Assembly: GCA_013396525.1 (NCBI GenBank)
Contig: VWYX01000384.1
Location: 186,001 to 250,000 of the forward strand
Reading direction: 5' to 3'
Source of the DNA: Chaetorhynchus papuensis
Taxonomy: Eukaryota > Chordata > Aves > Passeriformes > Rhipiduridae
DNA: 64,000 nucleotides
Below the pieces are notes generated by a model, which made no database searches, was not told where the DNA came from, and worked only from the letters and a program-made list of their open reading frames with translations. Below are positions 37,125-49,812 of this stretch, in pieces. Position 1 is the stretch's first letter; the number at the start of each line of letters is the position of its first letter. The translations under genes and the position numbers were made by a program.

Positions 37125-40100
37125 GAGAAGCCCTTCATGTTGTCTTTTATATCCCTAGCCAGATTCAGTTTGGTTTGGGCTTTAACTTTCCTAACTTCAT
37201 CCTTGCCCCCACCCTTCTATTCTTCCTTTTTGTGTGTGAGTTGGAGCAAGGATTCAATCCCACTTCCAGACTGAGTTTACAGACTATGCAGGTGAATAAT
37301 TGTGTTGCATCCAGTTATACCACAACTGAGTTTAGGATTCTGTGTGCTGGAAACACCACCACAGCCACCACTAAAATATTCAGTGATTTAAAAACCTGTC
37401 AGGAGTTAGCATGAACAACTGCAAAGCACAGGTAAAGAGATAGTTGCCTTCTACCTTGGTAGATTCTGAAAGTTGGATTTAATTTATGTTTTCCTCTGTG
37501 TTCCTGAAGCAGGTGGTGTGCAGAGTTTATTGTTTTAAATCCATACCCACATGAATTAGGGAGCATGAAATATGCATATTTGTCACTGTGCTTTCTAAGC
37601 AAAATCAACTCTTACAGGCCATCAGCAAAGGATATTGCTGTATAGAATTTAATGAAATATGTTTCTTTTCAGTTATTTATGAGTTAATGTAAAAAGAAGG
37701 ATCACAACCACAAAAGAGGCCCAAAGGCTTTTTAAATGACATTTAATTTTTTTAAAATAATTCTTCATAAAATATAATTTCCAGTAGTACTTGCACTGTG
37801 CTCCTTGAAGCTCACTGTTCAAGTGCTAACATCCACAGTCCAGGCATTTTGTTAAATAGGACTGTTATCCATGGACACAAGTGCAATTACTTTAAGTTCT
37901 TAGGAACAGCTTGCATTGTTTATAAGATCAATTTTTTCCTATCAAGACAAGAAATAAAATTAATAACATCAGAGGCAGTTAGGACAGAGCTGCATATAGA
38001 GATATTAAGAGAAGAAGCACTAACTAACAAAATTATCACAATTAATAGGAAAAAACTGATCACCAAGACAAAAGAGTGATATAGGAAAAATGTTATTGCT
38101 GCAGATGTATGCCCAATACAAACCAACAAACAAACAAAAACCCCAAAAAACAGGGAATGCCCAGCCACACTATTATGCATTACAGAGATGGTGCTAATAT
38201 GAGCCAAATGAGGTCTGAGAATGAAAACCCACTATAGAGTAAAATGGAGTTTCTACCCTCTAAGGAAAGCCCAGAACGTAATGTAATTCTTAAATCTGAT
38301 TTACCCAGTTCCTTTTTCCTCTTGGGAATGTGATGAATACTGATGAATTACTGATGAATACCCAAAACACCTGACAGCACATGCACAGGTTTACCTGTGA
38401 CATCTCAGGTTGGATCACGACAAGCACAAAACATCAGATACAAACTGCATCCTTCATGCAGACCCTTCAGACTGATGATTCAAGGACCTTCTTCAGCACC
38501 TGAATGTGTGCATATTTAAGGCAATTTTATTTTCCTTATCTCTCACATAGACATGAATTTCTCCAGTCACAAACCAGACCACAACAGAAATACTGACTGT
38601 CAAAAGATAACTCAAAATTCGTGCCTGCAAGACAAAAGTTGTTTTCCCATCTCCAGGAAATCATCACTTGTGTTGAGCAAAACCATTTAAAATATTTATT
38701 TGCTTCATTTTATTTATTCACTGTAGTTTCTGCTTTTTATTTTATTTGAAAGAGAAAGTTTCTTGAAAGTTTTAAGTTTCTTTTAAAGATATCTTTCCAA
38801 GTCCATATCAAAAAGAAAACAATTAAATCACTCTGAAAAATGGAAGAGGTTTTAGCAATAAATCATTGAGATTGGAAAGCTAAGGGAAAAGACCTTTACT
38901 GCTTATTTACATTTTCCTAAGAATCAATCTCTAAATTGCAATGAATCTTTTCATTATGAGGGCTGGGCAGGTGTAGCACATCAAAGAAGACATATTTATA
39001 CTCCCCTCTGAATTTCGTTCTTCAGTCCCTGGCTATCTTCCACTGCAAACAGCATCTGCATCAGAAGTGGGCATAACCCAGCAGTTACTCATTAATAATT
39101 TTTAGCAATTACATTTCCGACAATTCTGCCAGCTATGGCATAATGTTGGTTCATAACATATGGCAGTGTCTGCCCTCGGTCTGACTTTCAAGTTCATATT
39201 GGCATCACCCTGTGTTGACTCCCAATCTACTTAGGAAGGAGCAGAAATACTCTCTGCTTATCCCTCTGCTGGGAGGCAGGGATACACCAGAAACTGAATT
39301 CAGGCTGTGCTGTTCTAATGTATATATGATACAAAAAAATTGTTTATAATGATAAATGATAAACTATAAACATTTCCAGAGTTAAAAACCTTGTACTGGG
39401 TTAAAAAAAGTAATAGATGCCAGTTATATGCCAACTAATAGATGCTCTCAGACTCTCTTCTTGTTCCTTGCTTATTTTATCTATTGCCTCAGTGTGAACT
39501 GCTGTCCCTCCCTTCCTTCTCCTATCTGAGGAAACCACCAGGGTGGTTTGCATCTGTAAAATCAGAGAAGACTTGCCTGTTTTGAACTATTTCTAATTCT
39601 CTTTGACTTTGCTATTTTTCAAGAAATTTAATTACATCCAGTAAGGAACAAAGGTTTAAGCACTCAAGAAACTGCAGATGTCTTTGATGCACAATTAATG
39701 ATTCCCTGTAGAACACATTTGAGCTCGTGAAAGGAGTTCAAACGTGAGTGACCAAACAGATGACTAACAAAGCCAATTCTTAGAAACTGGGTCTACAAGC
39801 AGAATTGTGTGGAAAGGAGAGAGAGGAAAAAGTTGTACTATAGCTCTGCAAGCCCCATGTGCAGAATGAGCAGTTGATCACTGCGACTGTCATTAAAGCA
39901 AAGCTTACAAAAGGTTCAGGTGAACCCATGTAATTGAGAATAAGGATTAAATACTCAGAATGAGCACAAATGTATACTACACTGAGAGAAATAAGGAAAG
40001 AAAAGGAAAAGAATAATGCTCTGGAGCTGACACAAAAGAAAGAATATATGAGGAATGGAGCTGTAAGTTTAAATATCCTGTAGTCCTTCTATTAATTATA

Positions 40101-41082
40101 GTCACGTTCATAGAGAAGTTTTTCTATTCTCTGTTGAGTGACTGAAATCAGAACATGCATTGAAATCTTCCACCTAAAGATGCTCAAACTGACTTTCTTC
40201 AGAAAAGACAAAGCTATGAAGTTGAAAGAGTGTGAAGAACACATCAGATGTGGGAATTTCTCATCTTTCACTTGGATTTTATATAAAAAAAAAAAGCTAC
40301 ATTGTCAGGAACAATAAAAGCAAGGGAAAGCTTGAAAAACAAGCCACACACTGGGTCGATAAAACTCTCATAAAGTGTTATCTTTATGACTACTAGGAAC
40401 TTAGGAATTGTCATACTGAGCCAGGTGAATATTTTTTCTCAGCCAGTAGCACTTTTCATGTGTTTCAAAGAGAGGTTAAAAGAAGGCCCATGAGGAAAAT
40501 TCCTTGAGAACCTTTTCCATTAGTGGTTATCTTGTAGCCATCTCAGGTAATTTAGTTGTCATTGCCCACATGGTTGTCCAGTCCTTGTTTGAACTCTGTT
40601 ATTTTGGACAATGATTTGATCATGGGTTTGTTGTTCCCTGTGAGGAAAACATAAACATGCTTAGAACATTTAGGTTTCCACTGTCTGTGATTTGAAGTCT
40701 TCGGCTTCTTGGATAGTAGTAGTTAGTAATGGGCTCAAAACTAGAGATGGAATGAAGCTGCATTTAAAGCAGCAAACTAGGATTTGATACTCCTGGCACT
40801 TCTGAAGGTATTTTTTCTGGCCTTTGCTAAGTATTAAATTTCTCTGTGACTTAATATTTAAACAGCCACATGTTTATTTCATCAGCTTTAGCCACCTGTT
40901 AATTCCCTGTTCTGATGCAATAATTACTCAAGGATTTGCTCCATTCGTCTCATATATCTTCCATATTTAATTTTTCTGTTACTCTCTGCCTCTTGCAGAG
41001 TAGATGAAAGGCTTTCCTAGTCAGGAATTCCCCGGCACAGTGTTTGTCTCAGGAGTGAACAATATCTCAGACTTAAGGAGAA
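37125..41082. other. Unannotated AT-rich DNA, no gene seen
   Basis: No recognised feature. Open frames up to 95 codons (37798-38207, both strands) consist of low-complexity AT-rich sequence. Confidence 0.5.
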
Positions 41083-41372
41083 ACTGATCTCTCTGGTGAG
41101 CAGTGACAGGACCTGGGAAACAGCATGAAGCTATGCTGGGGAGGTTTAGGTTGGATATTAGGAAAAGGCTCTTCACCCAGAGGGTGTTTGGACATTGGAA
41201 GAGGGTTCCCAGGGAAGCAATCATGGCATCAAACCTGACAGAGTCCAGGAAGCATTTGGACAATGTTCTCAGACCTATGGAATGAATTTTAGGACTGTCC
41301 CATGCAGGACTGTGAGATGGATTTGATGATCCTTATGGGTTCCTTCCAACTCAGGATATTCTTTGATTCTAA
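41083..41372 (+). mobile_element. CR1 LINE 3' end, plus strand
   Basis: CR1 blocks in order: CTCTCTGGTGAGCAGTGACAGGACC, GGGGAGGTTTAGGTTGGATATTAGGAAAAGGCTCTTCACCCAGAGGGTG at about 41138, AACCTGACAGAGTCCAGGAAGCATTTGGACAATG, GATTTGATGATCCTTATGGG and the terminal TCCTTCCAACTCAGGATATTCTTTGATTCT. It is 5' truncated to about 290 bp and belongs to the same broad subfamily as the copy at 33840-34420. Confidence 0.95.
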
Positions 41373-42204
41373 AATTATTGCAAATGCAGTGATGTTTTGC
41401 CTCAGTGAAAACCACCAGTAAAGCTTCAAAAGTTTAAAAGTGGCATCTCACCTATTCTGGATCAAATTGACTTCATAAATTTTTTACCTGGTTGTTTTAA
41501 TGGATGTCTCATTTTATGAGCTATGGAGAAACAGACAATCATGCAGCATTCCTTGTGCATCACCCCATCCCATTCATGGTTCCATAGTCACTCTCATATT
41601 CCATCCCTCCTTCCAGAATAAAATACTTCAGCTGCCTTTCACCTTTTCTCATTATAATTACTCTCTTCTGGACCTTTCAGGAAGGTACACCTGGGCTCGT
41701 TTCCATTAGCAGAAACTGTGTGGCTTGTATTGTGTGTGTTTTCAGGATGACCTGTCTCCTATGGGACTATGCCTTGTTTTCTAGGGCTGTCAAAATTCTG
41801 TGAAAGTAAATTCTTAGCTGGAGTCATTCATCAAATGTGTTTTCCCTTCGGTTTAGCAATTTAAGGTTGTTGATGTTTGTGGCACTTAAAGAGCTGTCAG
41901 CTTTCCCTCATTAAATAAATGTTTTTCTGTTTGTGCTTCATTCTTTATGAATCTGAGTAATGCATGGCTAATGATAATAATAATATATTGCTTTGATTCG
42001 TACTAAGTAACATGAAAAAGTTTTGGTTTAGTTGTTTATTTGTTTGATGGGGTTTTGCTAACTGAAAGGGTTTGAACAAAAGAAATGTCTGCCAGAGCCA
42101 GGCTGCTGAAGCATGTTTGAGGTAGAATCATTCAGATATTGAATGATGAAGATTTATCTTACTCTAGGCAACTAAAGGGCCCCTAACTGAAGAATACAAT
42201 AATT
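41373..42204. other. Unannotated DNA, no gene seen
   Basis: AT-rich, with no recognised repeat or coding sequence. Confidence 0.5.
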
Positions 42205-42680
42205 TAAAAAGTCTTGTTAGGGCAGGCATACATTGTGTCAGGTGTCAGGAAAAGCAGGAAGAAGGCTGCTCTAAGAAGTGATAAGTCAGGAGCCATGGAT
42301 GTCCTGGTTGAGGGGGCCCAGTTCTGCAGCATCTGGAAGGAGCAGAACGGGTGGCAGCCAGGAGCTTTTTGGAGCAGCTGGGAGAAGCTGTGAAAGCCCA
42401 GTCTCCACATAAGAGCGCCAGAGAACAGGTGTCCTCTAGAGGAAAAAAAAGGGGAAAATGAGTGTTTAGGGTAAGCACCTGCAGCTGCGGTCAGCTGTGT
42501 TGTTGCATGTGAAGAAGCAGCTGGGGTCATAGTAGGGGTCACCCAGCACAGCCAGCTGGGTCCCCCCCAGTGCCACCACCTGTTCCTGGTGTTCCCACAC
42601 AGGGAGGCTCTGGCTGAGACAGCCCCTGGGGCACCTGCAGCCCTGGGAATACAATAAACATTTTGTATCAACTCGTGGTT
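42205..42680 (-). other. GC-rich block with exon-like signals, unidentified
   Basis: This block is clearly richer in G and C than its flanks. On the minus strand, TATTCCCAG (about 42640-42648) resembles a 3' splice site. About 150 bp of open, cysteine-containing sequence follows, then CAG|GTGCTT near 42475, which resembles a 5' splice site. A second pyrimidine tract ending in CCTCTAG lies near 42436. The frame on the minus strand (stop codons at 42466 and 42204 for the two main frames) encodes several Cys and one CNNT potential glycosylation site. I do not recognise the protein. On the plus strand AATAAA at 42653-42658 gives an LTR-like reading instead. The two readings cannot both be right and neither is proven. 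Confidence 0.3.
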
Positions 42681-43600
42681 TGGTGAGTTATTTATCTTTC
42701 CCCTCCCCCCTTTATTTTGATTTGTTTTCTTATGTGAAAAGTTATCTTAGAAAGATTAACTTAGAGACTACTTTGCTTTAATTGTGATAATGATCACAGA
42801 GAGAGTACTTGCCATTTTGATGACAAAAATGCATCAAAAATAGTGCTCAGCACAAAATATGCGTGACCTAAGAGTGCATTCTAGCCAGCCTCAAGTGCCT
42901 ATGAAATATCCCATAGTTAATTATTTATAGGTACTGCTTTGGATGCTTTAAAAACAAAGCTGTAGGAATCAGGAGTAATTTGTACTAAGTATATAACCAA
43001 AACTGGTGAAAAAGTTGCTTAAGCTTTTTATAGTCTTGATCTACCTTAGAGGAAAAAAGACAACTTACATGATTGTCAAAGGATGTCAAGTGGCCTGTGC
43101 TCTCTGCATCTCAGTGTCACTGATATCAAGCCCTTCAGGATTTGAGCCTTTCAAGATTGGAATCAAACTTTGCAATTTCTTTTTAGATGTTAATCAGTAG
43201 CTATGGCTAGACAGTTAGGATCAAACAATTGCAATGTGCAAATTGTAACCTTGGCTAATTTTTTGTTTTAAGGAAGAGGGAAGACAATCCCAAAATGAAT
43301 GGGCTGTCTGGACAATTGCAACAAGGAGTGAAATCGTCAGAACTGAACAGTTACTGGAGGAAAGGTAATTCCAGTAGTGGGAGACCATGACCACCAACTC
43401 TTTGGCCACCTATTTAACACAGACCTCAGACTCAAGTAGAAGGAAGAACTGCATGTGTGGACTAGCAAGAGGTATAACTAGCAAGCAGGGATTTGAGTAT
43501 TAATTAATGAAAAAGTTATGCAACATGTAACCAGTGAATACTGATGCCTTTGTTTGTTAAAATGTTTAAATAGTGTAAAATTTTGATGACTGGGGAGGCA
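42681..43600. other. Unannotated AT-rich DNA
   Basis: No feature recognised. The frames at 43006-43200 (plus) and 43221-43409 (minus) have no recognisable domain. Confidence 0.5.
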
Positions 43601-44420
43601 GCCTTTTGTGGGTAACCTGGCTCCCTACTTTGTGCAATCTAGAATAAAAAACAGAAATGTGTGAATTGGTACTGCCCAGCAGGTAACGGGCTGGTTACCT
43701 GGGAGAACAGCACTACCTGAATAACTGAATCATTTCACTTTGAGGAGCTGATTGCTTTTAATATAGCCTTCAAAAGCTAAAAATCTTCTCTGCTCTTCCC
43801 AAGCCAGGCTCTTCTCTGCAGGCTATCCTGCATTTCTGTGGGAAATAAGAGCAGACCAGATCCAGCTCAAAACTCTCTCCTCATCAGAGCAGCCCTGGCT
43901 TGGAACGAGGCTTGTCTGTTCCAGCAGAACTCTTTCAGGAGTTTCAGCTGTAGAGATGTAGAATCCCAAAAGATAAGGGGCTGATGTGAATGTCTCAAAC
44001 ACCAGTGTCTGGATGGCTGTGGAGCCAGCCAAGGACTGCTGGTAAAAATGAACGAGGGTTGTTGGTAATAACCAAGGGTTGCAGGTAAGAACACGCTGAA
44101 GGAAAGAACAAGGTGTGGCTGGAGCAGAGGGCCATGTGGACATAGGGCAGCACTTTTCTGAGACAAACATCCCTGTTCTAGATCCCGGAGAAAAGCACAA
44201 CACTGTACAGCACAAGTGCAGGAATGAGGCCAAGAAGTGGGCATGGACTGTAGGGGAAAACAAACCACTAAAGACCCCCAAAGGCCTCCAACCCATTTCA
44301 AGAAAGGTCTGAAAGAACAGACTGTGCACGATAACTAATTTGTATAGAAAGTAAGAAACCTGCCTTCAGGACAGGGGAAACTCATCTATACAAATTTGTC
44401 TTTTACTGAAAAATAAACAC
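43601..44420. other. Unclassified block with two AATAAA motifs and two perfect hairpins
   Basis: AATAAA occurs at 43643-43648 and 44412-44417. An 8-bp perfect stem (CAGGTAAC at 43680-43687 with GTTACCTG at 43694-43701, loop GGGCTG) follows the first. A 12-bp perfect inverted repeat (AATTTGTATAGA at 44337-44348 with its complement at 44385-44396) lies just before the second. Frames of 168 and 144 codons on the minus strand (43823-44329, 43867-44301) are hydrophobic and serine-rich but match no family I know. The block could be an old, degraded LTR element. I cannot show it. Confidence 0.25.
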
Positions 44421-46459
44421 CTCTCTCAACTACAAATAGCACTTGCAGTACTCCTAAAAGGATGGTTGGCTGCAGTAGAAAAACTGCATATTACAGGCTA
44501 GGAAGGGTCAGCTACAGCTGTGCTCCCTAAAAGAGCACAGGGTGGGTATAACAACTGTGAGAGACACTTGCTGCCCTTCAGGTGGCATGACTGCTGTCCT
44601 GCTTGGGCACAGTTGCAGAGACAAAGAAATGAAAGTGCCTAAAATGCTAAGCAAACTCCAAAATATTTTATTATCACTTGGGGAGAGGATCTCAAACTAA
44701 TTGTTCTGCTTTGCAGCTAATTTTGGTTGGTTCGAAGTTGGTTGAAGCTAAAAAGAAAGGTCTGTCCCACAAAAATAGAAACAGATGTATTTTACGAGCC
44801 GTGAAACACACAAGCATATAAAACTGGTATAGGGGTTGCCCTCAGTAGAATTCACCTTTTCACTCTCTAAAAGTGAAGTTCTTTTTTCTGGTTTGGGGCA
44901 TAATCCTGATGAAATCACTAATGCAGATAGTATTTTGTAGCAAAAGTGTTCGGGCTACTGTGAAATTGGAGTCACACTCCTCCCAGATCAATCTTTCTGA
45001 TATTTTGAAAAGCCTCACAGATATAGCAGCCCCAGAAAAAACACTAGAATAAATGTTATCACAAAATCCCGGACAGTCCTGGCATGAACACAAAGGAATT
45101 GAACAAAACCCTCTCGGGAAAGTCTTTTCTGCTTGATGTCCCAGAACTGATGTGATAATTGATAGAATAAGAAGCTGAGAGCATGTGTTACTGAAGGAAG
45201 AAAATATGCTCATGGCTTCTCACCCAGAAGCTGGATTGCCCCAAAATCATTCCTTCAAAAAAGTAATATAGATGAGAAATTAATCAGTCCCTTAGCATGC
45301 CCTGTGAGCTCCTATGTAGCTGTTTTCCCAAGCAGGAAAAAAAGAGGCAGAAATATTTACAAGTGAAGACCATTTAGGACTGACTTCTCTAGACAGTGGT
45401 AAGAAATCAGTCAGCATGCCCACATCTTGCAATTTCCCGTTTGGTCTCTTTTGTAAATTTGTGGTTCAATGCATCCTTTTCAGGTTAAATGCTCTTTCAT
45501 TTAAAGGATATTAAATGTCAGACTGGCAAGGGATTTTAAGTAAGATATTGTCAAGGGTGAGATGATAAATCAGGTTTTACAACTTGAGGCACAGAAGCCA
45601 TGTTTGATCAATACAATCTCTTGCTTCTATGGATAATGATAATTCATGGTGTCAAGTGGACAGTGTTCATCAGAGCAAACCATCCTGGATCACTTCAACA
45701 TTTAACAAAAGGAAGAGATTTTGGCAGCTGCAGCTGAGAGTGGGGACAAACACATCTCTCTTCCAGTTCTGCCACAGACAATAGCCAGCATTATAATAAT
45801 TCCAATCAGTAAAAATTCAGTAAAACACAAACAGCTATGCAGGCAGAATGATTTGGTGGACACTTGGTAGAATGCAGGACTAAGAGCTCGACACACTCCT
45901 TCTATGAGTGTGTCCCATTCTTTGACACCCTGAGGCTTACCATACACCCATGTAAGTGTGACAAGAGCATCTAGTATCTGCTAACAGAATGTTTTCTTAA
46001 GGGGAAAACCAAAGAAATTATTCCTTCCCTAAGGTATTCAGTATCTGACCACTTCTTTACCAAGCACCAGTTCGTTCTTGTGCTTTTGTCAGCCTTCCTG
46101 CAAAGCCATCCCTTCTGAAGTGCCTGACCATGGAGCCAGGGAGTGGTTGTCACTAACTCAGATATCTCTGTCTATACAGATATGTTTCATTTGGATATTA
46201 ATCAAGACAGAAAGTGAGGACAAGCAACTCATACAGCTCTCTAGCGCAAGTAATACAGAAAGAAAGTGCAATCCAAATACCACTCTGCAGGTAGACCTGG
46301 CCTACAAAATGTTTCAGTACAGCCCAAAGCTTTTTCCTTCATAAGACACCATAGGATGTTGACTGTTGCAGCAACGATTTCTGTCCAAATAGGTGATTTC
46401 TGTCTCCTGTATCTTTTTCATCTCTCCAGAAACAGACAGACTACTGCTGTTGCTGGTGT
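44421..46459. other. Unannotated DNA, no gene seen
   Basis: No recognised repeat. The 117-codon minus-strand frame at 44860-45213 has no recognisable domain. Confidence 0.5.
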
Positions 46460-46601
46460 CAGAATCACAGAAGATTCTAAGTCGGAAGCAGCCCATGAGG
46501 ATCATCAAGTCCAATTTTTAAGTGTATGGCCCACACAGGGGTTGAACCCACTACCCTGGTGTTGTTATCACCATGCTCTGACCAGCTGAGATAATCTCAG
46601 G
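46460..46601 (-). mobile_element. tRNA-Ile-derived SINE with CR1-like tail (TguSINE1-like)
   Basis: Read on the minus strand, the head (46601 down to 46527) follows a tRNA-Ile gene. It has an A-box-like ATCTCAGCTGG, GAGCATGGTGATAACAACACC over the anticodon arm, a B-box-like GGGTTCAACCCC and the acceptor-end GTGGGCCA. The body then runs into a CR1-type 3' end (GGACTTGATGATCCTCATGGG to CAGAATCTTCTGTGATTCTG). The anticodon loop and several stems are mutated, so this is not a working tRNA. From established knowledge, a tRNA-Ile SINE with a CR1 tail, TguSINE1, was described in zebra finch. It is a non-autonomous element copied by the CR1 machinery. Confidence 0.88.
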
Positions 46602-49600
46602 AGAATGGGAGATGACAGCTTCTGCTGGTGAGCAGTGACCCTTGTTATCAGCAGTGGCTGCTGTGGTCACTCCTACCGGGCTGGCATCTGTCATATCCCC
46701 TGTTCCCTTCCTCCTCATCTTCCCCATGGCAGAAGCTTGGCTTCCCTTGGTAGAACCATATTTGACTGATTGTACGTCCTTCCTTGCGTTTAAGGGCACA
46801 AAGGAAAGTATTGCTCCTGACAGAAGAGAATTATAGGAAGATTCATGAGCAGGATGGTTGCCAGAAAGGAAGAAGAGGAAGACAGGCTGCTGCTGTGGGG
46901 GAGTGAAGGTGCAGGGAAATTTCAATAACTGCTCCTCGTTTAGCTGTTGGACAGATGGCTGTAGGTGAGGATAAGAGCTGTTCTGTCTAAAGAGAGAAGG
47001 GCAAAGGAAGTGAAAATCTTCTGCTCTACTGAGAGGATGGAGGTTGGGGGTGAGAGGGCTGAAGTTTCTTCAGCCGTGCTGCAGAGAAAGGATAAGGCTC
47101 CAGGCATATGGGCTTGAGGTCAGATCCTGCCTTTGCAGTTTCCCAAACTGCAGTGGATCACACTGTACAAACTGCAAAAGCTGACTCCATAATAATGTAA
47201 ATAACAGTTATAAATAGGAATGCATTAAAGCCTCTCAAGTTCAGCTTTTCCATTTCTTCAACTCCATGAGCTGCTCCTTCTTATGGAGGAATTCCTTTGG
47301 GTAGCTCATCTTAGTACAGCGTTTATGCAGTGAACTAAACCATTGGTTTAAATCACTTGGGTGCTATGTCATTTATTTTAGGATAGGCTTAAATCAGACT
47401 GAAGTTCTATAAACCTAATTAAGAAAAAACAAAACCTTCTCCATTGCAAATTTGCATTAAAATACATAATGAGCTAAAGGCAAGTTCAAAAACAGTATTT
47501 ACATGCTCTCAGTGAAGCCAAGGCAGAAATTATGTTCCTAAAGTATGCACTGTTAAATTACCTCAAGCAATCTATAAAAACACAGTTTGATGATAAAACA
47601 AACAGAACATTTTTCTTAGCCACCAAGATCTTTAGACTTATGTTGCAAGTCTTGAAAAAATGGCCCTTGGAGGCACCACAAGTAGTTCTCTAGTTAGGAC
47701 TTCATAAAAAAAACCAAAATTAACAAAAACCCCCAAACCACACCATCTCACACATTATTGTCACAATGCTTTTCATCTAGAAACACATCAAAACAGGTCT
47801 TCCCAGGACTTCCATTCTTCTAACCATGAAAGACACTTAGGGCTAAAGCAGAATGTTACCTTTCCCTATAAAACCTGGTTCTACAATGTCACAGCTACAA
47901 CACTATTTCTACTACATTCATAGCAATTCTGTTCCTAAAAACTCTTCAGTAATGAACATATCACAAAGTCAGTGTATAATCATTGGGGATCATCACACTT
48001 AGAACTGAGCCATGCAGTTGGTTTTGGTCCCAAACTGAAATCCAGTATTTTTAAACTGACCAAATTTTATTAGCTGTCTTTTGAGACTAGTGGGAATCAA
48101 AAACCTTTCTGACCTCAGCATCTGACAGTTAGAGTGAGACTCAGATTAAGCCACACACATTTAAGTGTCTCTCTGTAGTTGCCCAAGTGTGATTTAAGTG
48201 CTTAAGATCTCATTATAGATAAAGAAGATCCCTTAGTATGATGAGTGGAGCCTGTTAAGAAATGCAACTGGCCAAATATATCTAGTTTAGAGAAAATTGA
48301 GTAGTTCTTTTAGCCTTCTTGACTTTTTAAAGTAAGACTTCAAAATCAGTCATCCACCTAAGGTGTCTTCTGCAAAAACCCCTTATAGTGTCATGGTATC
48401 TGAAATATTTCCACAGTCTTTGAAAATTGTATAGGGACCTGTGGAAGACCACACCTTTTAGAGTAGCAGCTGTAGGAAATATCCTAGGACACATCAAAAG
48501 TCAAAAATTTCCATGTTTGCCATCTGAGATGGCATATCAATAGCATAAAAGAACAGATGCAATTAGTATCTATGCTCCTAACCGTTGGACTCCTAAATTG
48601 TTATGCAAGCATTCAGTTAGGAGCTAGGATTTTCAGAAGCTGGAAGTGAGACAATTTGCAGACGTACAGATTAGGATTTTTGAAAGAAAAAAGTATATTT
48701 TCCAAATATTTTCCAAAGAACATGATATAAATATTGTAACTTCAGTAAAGTCTAGGAGCCCTCAATAGCATGAAGGTCATGCAGAGCAATGACAGACATA
48801 AATGAGAAATTTTGTCATGTGGAGTTTACCACCTCACATTGTATTAATTCAATAGGCTTCCCATACCTACAGTTTCCTGCAGGCATTTATGGGACTAAGG
48901 GTTCCATCCTCTCATATCCTGTCTTAAAATTTATATCTTGATAAAATTATTCTAACTTGGATATTTTAAAATATTTAAAGGGAAATTTGGAACATGCAGG
49001 ATAAAGTCAGTTTGCTACAGGGATAAAATAAAAGGTGCATCATTTATTTAGCCTTATTTGGACAGTTTCCAAATTCAGTGAATAAAGGAATGTTTTGCTA
49101 AATTGGGAAAACAGAAAATCAAAGGATGAACTTTCTAAGTACAAAAATCCAGAAGAATGCAAATCCTCCTCAGAATTGCTGCTCTAAAGAGATTTACTAT
49201 TTCATTTATGAAAGACTTGAAGCTAGCTCTTTCCCCTTGGGCACATTGGAAAGGTCTGTGACCTTGGAGTAAGATTTTTTCATCTGCTGGCCAAGATTCA
49301 AGCTTATGCAAATAGTTTAGTCTTGATACCACTATCATCTAAAGTCTTTATAGCTGGAGATTTGCTTCTTTACGTAATAACTTATCTCTGATGTACTTTG
49401 CTATAAAGTGAAATTGCAGCAGTGCTTTTGGGGGGGGATAGGGGAAATATGTTTTAGTTTTTTAAAAACCTTTTTGCATAATAAGGAGTGCTTTTACATT
49501 TGGTTTTGTTTTAACTGCATACCCTCTGTTCTCTAGTACTCACCAAAAACATTCATTTACCAATAGATAGTGTACCTGTGGTTATTTTAGACACAACAGA

Positions 49601-49604
49601 GGTG
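46602..49604. other. Unannotated DNA, no gene seen
   Basis: AT-rich apart from a purine-rich patch at about 46830-47110. Open frames adjacent to the SINE (46551-46925 minus) run into the SINE head and are not convincing genes. Confidence 0.5.
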
Positions 49605-49634
49605 TAAAACAACAACAACAACAACAACAACAAA
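49605..49634 (+). repeat. (AAC)n microsatellite
   Basis: About nine perfect AAC units. Confidence 0.9.
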
Positions 49635-49792
49635 ATCTTTTTTCCCTGCCTAATGTATGTTATTTCAACAAATTTCAATTAAAGCAATCAGTTTTTAAGG
49701 GGCTTCAGTCAAAGACTGTAATTAAGGCAAATGATTCTCCAGCACCTGGGAACAAATTTCTTTTGTGTTTGGTATTATGTGTTATTGTTCTG

Positions 49793-49812
49793 TAACAACA
49801 ACAACAACAACA
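49793..49812 (+). repeat. (AAC)n microsatellite, second copy
   Basis: About six perfect AAC units, 159 bp downstream of the first array and in the same orientation. Confidence 0.9.

Noticed and set aside
43823..44329. 168-codon minus frame
   Set aside because: The longest non-repeat frames in the window, but the two overlapping frames give unrelated sequences and neither has a recognisable domain, promoter or splice context.
46527..46601. tRNA-Ile gene on the minus strand
   Set aside because: The anticodon loop and several stems are mutated and the sequence runs straight into a CR1-like tail. It is the head of a SINE, not a working tRNA gene.
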